Source: Apostichopus japonicus (taxonomy: Eukaryota; Echinodermata; Holothuroidea; Aspidochirotida; Stichopodidae). Taken from it: 64,000 nt of DNA. Positions 59,321-64,000 of the stretch are shown in pieces. The stretch is taken from the NCBI RefSeq assembly GCF_037975245.1, contig NC_092579.1, positions 29,166,166-29,230,165 on the forward strand, given 5' to 3'. Within the stretch, counting starts at the first letter, position 1; each line of letters starts with the position of its first letter. The notes under the pieces were generated by a model. The model was not told where the DNA came from. It ran no database searches and worked only from the letters and a program-made list of their open reading frames with translations. A program made the translations under genes and the position numbers.

Positions 59321-60143
59321 TCTATTTACCAAAACAAACGTATGACTTTGTGAAATAAACTTCTGTTATGAAACATGGGACCCGGCAACGGTTACATCAC
59401 GGCATCGCTGTGCAGTGTTGACGCCTTCGTGCATACATCCAAATCTGTGCACACTTTCTGCTGTGCACAATTTCTATATTACATAACATATAAAAAAAAA
59501 TATGGCTTTCGAGCCTATCAAAGGGGGAATATACAAGTTGTTTTTCAACAAGGTGACAATGTTTAAGCATAGGTGTATAGGCAAGGAATTGATCCGACGA
59601 ATAGGACGTGATTGGGTGGGGGGGGGGAGGGAGTGGGGTGGCTGAGGGTAAACAAAAATCATGTATTTTTCGATTTAAATCTTTTTAGACAGATGCATGA
59701 ATTAACAGATTAGCTAAATGGTAAATTTTCTATTTGGAGAGAAACTTCTTCCGTCATTTTTGATGAATTTTTTCATGGAATTCGTAGTTTTTAGAAAACA
59801 GCGTAACCACATACGGTGGGAACACAGACGAAAAGGAACACAGACGAAAAGTCAGAAGCTTCTCACCCCCCCCCCCCCCTCCCCACCTCCTCCTCGCTAC
59901 ACCACCCTCAGTTTTCTTCACCCCAATATATATCATTTCCCGCCAAAATCGATGAATCTGTTCATACTGGACGGTACGCTTAATTGGCCCCTGTATCTGC
60001 ATAATCGGCCTATATACCAACACAAACGGAGGGTATGGGAAGGGAGATTGTCCCATTTCGAATTTGTTAGGGCCTATACTAGAATAATAATGCAGGCACA
60101 AACTTTCGCCTTGCGCATTTCCTTTATGAAGTTGCATGAAATA
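59321..60143. other. Unique spacer between the two segmental duplicates
   Basis: No gene recognised. Contains a G run near 59618 and a C run near 59868-59880. The overlapping open frames on both strands around 59718-60218 lack family resemblance. Confidence 0.5.
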
Positions 60144-60750
60144 CGAGGCGAATACTTACATTATTTAAATACAAACTTGATCTATATATCGTTCGGTAAG
60201 ATATGTTACAAGCTGTAGTAATGTTGCTCTGATATCATGTTTCTTATTATATACATTAAGTAGGCTAAGTGAAATTATCTTGAGCCATCGAGATATATAT
60301 CATAACAGGCATTCGTTTAGAATCTTTAAAATGTATGTTACTCCCAAAGGTATGACATGTATAACATGATAATTCGTGTCAACAAAACCATGCACCCATT
60401 AGAAACATGCCGACTTCCAGATACAGCTTAGATAGGTTCTTTTTTGTCCGAGTAAGGCCACTCAGTAAATACAAGATGATTTGTAATGGCTCCATAAACA
60501 TAACGAAAAGAACAATTTAGAAGGTTACATAGAATTGATAATGACGAACGAGGGTGATGATGAACTTGTGTCCAATCCGGCATTGATCAAACGGTGATCT
60601 TGTAAAGGGACGAGGTGTGGAAGGGGGGGGCGGGCGAGGACGAGGTGGGGCCCGTCTGACTCCCCGGCTGTCGTGTTCTGTCGGTGTACCAACAAATACC
60701 GCTAATAGTTTTTTCTTGGCGGGAAATTTACCCTAAATGGCGGGAAAAGT

Positions 60751-62124
60751 TCAAGCTTTAGGCTGCGTCATGGCCATATTGTTGATGCCTTCCTTGGTGT
60801 CATACTCATCCCTCTCACGTTGTCTTGCTTTCACTGTTGTTACAACAATCTTAATGACAAGGAAAACGGCTGCGAGACAGACTAGGCATACTGAGATGAT
60901 ACTGTTCCTGTCTTCTTTGTCCCAGTTGTTAACGATCACACCGCAAAGGGCCCAAATGAGCGCTGGCCAGGGCGTGAAGAGCCAACGAAGATGTTTCTCG
61001 AGTGACGTCACCTCGAGCAGGAAATATCCGATAGCAATAGCAGCTAAGATACACAATGAAATGGTGCAAGATGTGTCCTGATCTTGACCTTGGAAGTAAA
61101 CGAGCACGATGGAGAGGTTGATCATGGTGGCCACTGTGGTCCAGGTAGCGTAGACTCCGAGACCGTTGAGAAGAAAGAGACGGGTGAAGAACAGGTATTT
61201 CCTGAAACGGAAGAGGTAAGACAAGGGTTTAACATTGGTCTATATGAGTCAAGAGTGAGGGAGGTATAGGTGTACATGTTGGCCGAGAACAATTGGTCTA
61301 GGCTTAACTAAGGAGAAGTGTCCCACTATCTACCCAACACCGCTATGCCAGCAGTAGGCTTATGACAATGCCTATGGGAATTCTATCCAATAACGTGTAT
61401 CAAAAGTGTTTTTCACGCGAATTTGATGTATATGAAAGTTGCTTATGTAAACATTTGTTTACACCGATCATGAAATACGTTACAGACAGGAACTAGATCT
61501 TCATGACGTGTATCGACAGTTCATTAAGCGTGACTGTGAGTAACGTAATTGATGTTGATCGTGACGTCATGCTCATTGATTGTGACGCCATCCTTACTGT
61601 TAGTGGCAACGTCTTGTATTTACGAGGATTGCGGCAATTTATTTGACATGCACGCGCGACATTATACGTCACGTCACAAGCATGACAAACGTAAAGAAAC
61701 ATTCTTACCTGCCACGAGGTCCTGTAAGCTGGTACCGGTAAAGACTGGTCATCCAACAAAGATGACCGATACAGATGTAAAGCGTTATCACTATGGACGA
61801 TATAACGACGAGAGCCCAGACCATTTCCTCTCGATCGAAGAGAAACAACCATGTGATATTCACGCAGAGGTTGAGGGAGTACACTGATAACAGTACAGGG
61901 GAAATGATGGGGGGATCGGCGTATATCGGCGCTCCATGGTCACTCTTTACGCAGATGATCACATGGGCGTAGACTATCCACACCAATTGCCAAACATAAA
62001 TTACACCCCAGATGATAAAAGTAATTCCAGGTGGAGTGATGTTTGTGTAATACTTGTCGGATATCCCTTCAGTGGTTTGAGTAAACCATGCTGTGGAAAT
62101 GGAGGAAAAACGGTTAATGTATAG

Positions 62125-62206
<82 letters not shown>

Positions 62207-62593
62207 TTGAGTGGCGTCTATCTTGGCGCAGAGTGCTCTATGTCCGGTGGACAGAGCGGAGTATACATGAAAATTAGTTGGGACTAGTGGAACACTAGTA
62301 TAGGTGTGTCTCACGCCTTGAGCGATCATCAGACAAATGATGATAAAATCACTAACGGTGAAACTGGTTTGTTAACATATTTCTCTTCAAAATGATCAAA
62401 ATGGAGTATAAGAATGAATTTGAAGGAAGACATTAAAGAAAAAAATAGTTTAGACATAAATTAAATTTAACTCACGTATGGCTTCAACTTCTCCGACGGC
62501 TGCGAGACCATTGATCAATTGAGTGAAAAGAAACAGAAACAGAACGAATATTACCATAAATATATACAAAGGATCGTGATATTTCGCAGCCAT
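60751..62593 (-). CDS. TspO/MBR-like multi-pass membrane protein, copy B (316 residues)
   Basis: Three exons, 62593-62476, 62090-61709 and 61201-60751, have lengths identical to copy A (118, 382 and 451) and the same splice phases. The reading frame is intact. Most helices are nearly identical to copy A. The loop at the start of exon 2 differs strongly (TTEGISDKYYTNITPPG against [17 protein letters not shown]), and the usual NPAG of the family reads TPPG here. Other changes are conservative (V/I, L/M, R/K). Both copies are probably functional, with possible divergence in what the exposed loop contacts (inference). Confidence 0.85.
62127..62206. repeat. TA microsatellite in intron 1 of TspO-like copy B
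   Basis: Uninterrupted TA run of about 78 bases, replacing about 350 bases of more varied sequence at the same place in copy A. Confidence 0.9.
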
Positions 62594-63181
62594 TTTGAGA
62601 GCAAACGTTCTTTGCACAAGTTATATACTAACAGCTTATTTTTCTTTAGTAAATATAAATTGCTGTTGGCGATCTGCGTTTGATGTCAAAGTAGAAAAAG
62701 ACATATAGATACTTTAGTCTTTACAGAGCGACTGCAACGCTTACAATGGTATCGTAGATTGAATGGAATCCGCTTAAAGGTTGTTGCAACGGTCTTGAGG
62801 TCAAACTAGCTTTGGAAATCATTGACAGACTAAGTCAATTGCTTAGCTGTTGGCATTGTAAACTTAGCAAACATAGGCAGATAAAGAGGCAAGGGTCTGT
62901 ACGAGATTAGACCCGTTCAGCACCCCAATGAATCAGATAACGTGTAAGGGGTACAATAAATAGTACCCGAAAAAAAACAAGGGAGGAAAACGATGGCTTG
63001 GATAAGTAAAGAGATTGTTTTCCCGTCCGAGAGATTGACGTTATGCAACAGAAACGAAACGTTATTGGAGGATTTTTGGGGGGGCACAAAGTACTGGATG
63101 GGTGGAGCTTAATTATTAGACATTTGTGAAAGCGCCAACTACTACACGGGGTAAAGGGTGGAGCCGGGATGGGGGGATGGC

Positions 63182-63182
<1 letters not shown>

Positions 63183-63212
<30 letters not shown>

Positions 63213-63215
63213 AAT
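63183..63215. repeat. GA microsatellite
   Basis: Run of GA dinucleotides upstream of TspO-like copy B. Copy A has only a short 'gcagagagagcctgagag' here. Confidence 0.85.
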
Positions 63216-63608
63216 ATAGGTGGGACCAGGGGACTGTTATTTATGGGTATAGATCTTGTCGATAAATGTTTTAAACAACCATGCCAGTTTTTTTCAATTA
63301 CTAGTGACCGATCTCGTCATTCTTTTCTTTTATTGCTATATTTTGCATCGTCTTGTAAATTGTGTTCCTCCCAAAATGGTGTCATTTTATATATATAGAT
63401 ATAAATATATATATATAGTGCCTGTTTTTGTATTTCAGTTTTGACAATGAAACAGTTATGCATAACTGAGTTACTTATCAATAGCATACCATGGTGTTAA
63501 GTCGATAAGTATCGCGTATGTTTAAAGCCATGGGTAATGCCTGATGAAACATGTTGTAGCCGTATTCAGGACTAACGAAAATGAATCAGGACAATGATAC
63601 AGTCCAGT

Positions 63609-63715
<107 letters not shown>

Positions 63716-64000
63716 GTGTATACACATTAAAAGTTTCATACTTCTGAAAGATACGTTAGATTAACAAAGAACATCAGCAAAATATCCAGAGGAAAACTCA
63801 CCTTTCACACCTGTAGTTTATACCTAGAGAAACTAATGTAACATGAACTTTAAGGCTAAGAAAGTACTTTCTTAACTATATATGTAACTGAGAAGTACAC
63901 ACATATTTAGAATACCTCCATACTTACGCAAGGTCGGCTTTGTATGCCAAATATTTGCGGTTATATCAGCGGTTCAAGTGTATTTGTTTTATGGATGGGC

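Noticed and set aside
59718-60218. 166-codon plus-strand open frame between the segmental duplicates
   Set aside because: It includes a translated C run (poly-Pro), has no domain, and enters the duplication boundary.

Overview
This is a eukaryotic, intron-rich, AT-rich (many long TA tracts) genomic window, almost certainly from a marine invertebrate animal. The gene content (secreted VWC-type receptor-like proteins, a multi-TIR cytosolic protein, a TspO/MBR-like membrane protein) and the repeats (Penelope-like element, many short hAT-type elements, tRNA-headed SINEs) fit an invertebrate deuterostome such as an echinoderm. The species assignment is inference only. Most of the window is non-coding or repeat-derived. 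I support five protein genes, reconstructed by joining exons whose splice sites and reading phases agree.

Left part (1-21 kb): two tandem paralogues of a type I membrane protein with cysteine-rich VWC-like modules lie on the plus strand. Copy 1 (exons 1759-4231) lacks its signal-peptide exon, which probably lies left of the window. Copy 2 (14248-19832) is complete at 378 codons, but carries a duplicated and frameshifted extra copy of its second VWC exon. The 10 kb between them is repeat-dominated: a cluster of short hAT-type elements with 8-bp target duplications (5.7-10.2 kb), then six identical head-to-tail 373-bp units each carrying a tRNA-like pol III head (11.1-13.4 kb). Right of copy 2 is a 5'-truncated Penelope-like element with a thumb and GIY-YIG ORF and a hammerhead-like motif in its 3' region, set between TA tracts.

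Middle (21-29 kb): no host gene seen. It holds inverted-repeat elements, a clean hAT-type insertion (25115-25515) and a minus-strand relic of a non-LTR reverse transcriptase.

Centre (29.2-45.5 kb): one large plus-strand gene with 12 coding exons and a predicted 896-residue product. It has an N-terminal macro-like module, three successive TIR domains, and an acidic tail that may end in a CaaX-like box. Its introns contain two minisatellites; one is an array of 13 near-perfect 3' splice-site mimics. This macro-TIR-TIR-TIR protein is the most interesting single item.

Right part (45.5-64 kb): about 8.5 kb with no recognisable gene, then a tandem segmental duplication (54131-about 59320 and 60144-end) carrying two intact minus-strand three-exon genes for a 316-residue multi-pass TspO/MBR-like protein. 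The paralogues differ mainly in one loop. Copy A contains a short insertion with a second hammerhead-like motif, flanked by a target-site duplication; copy B preserves the empty site.
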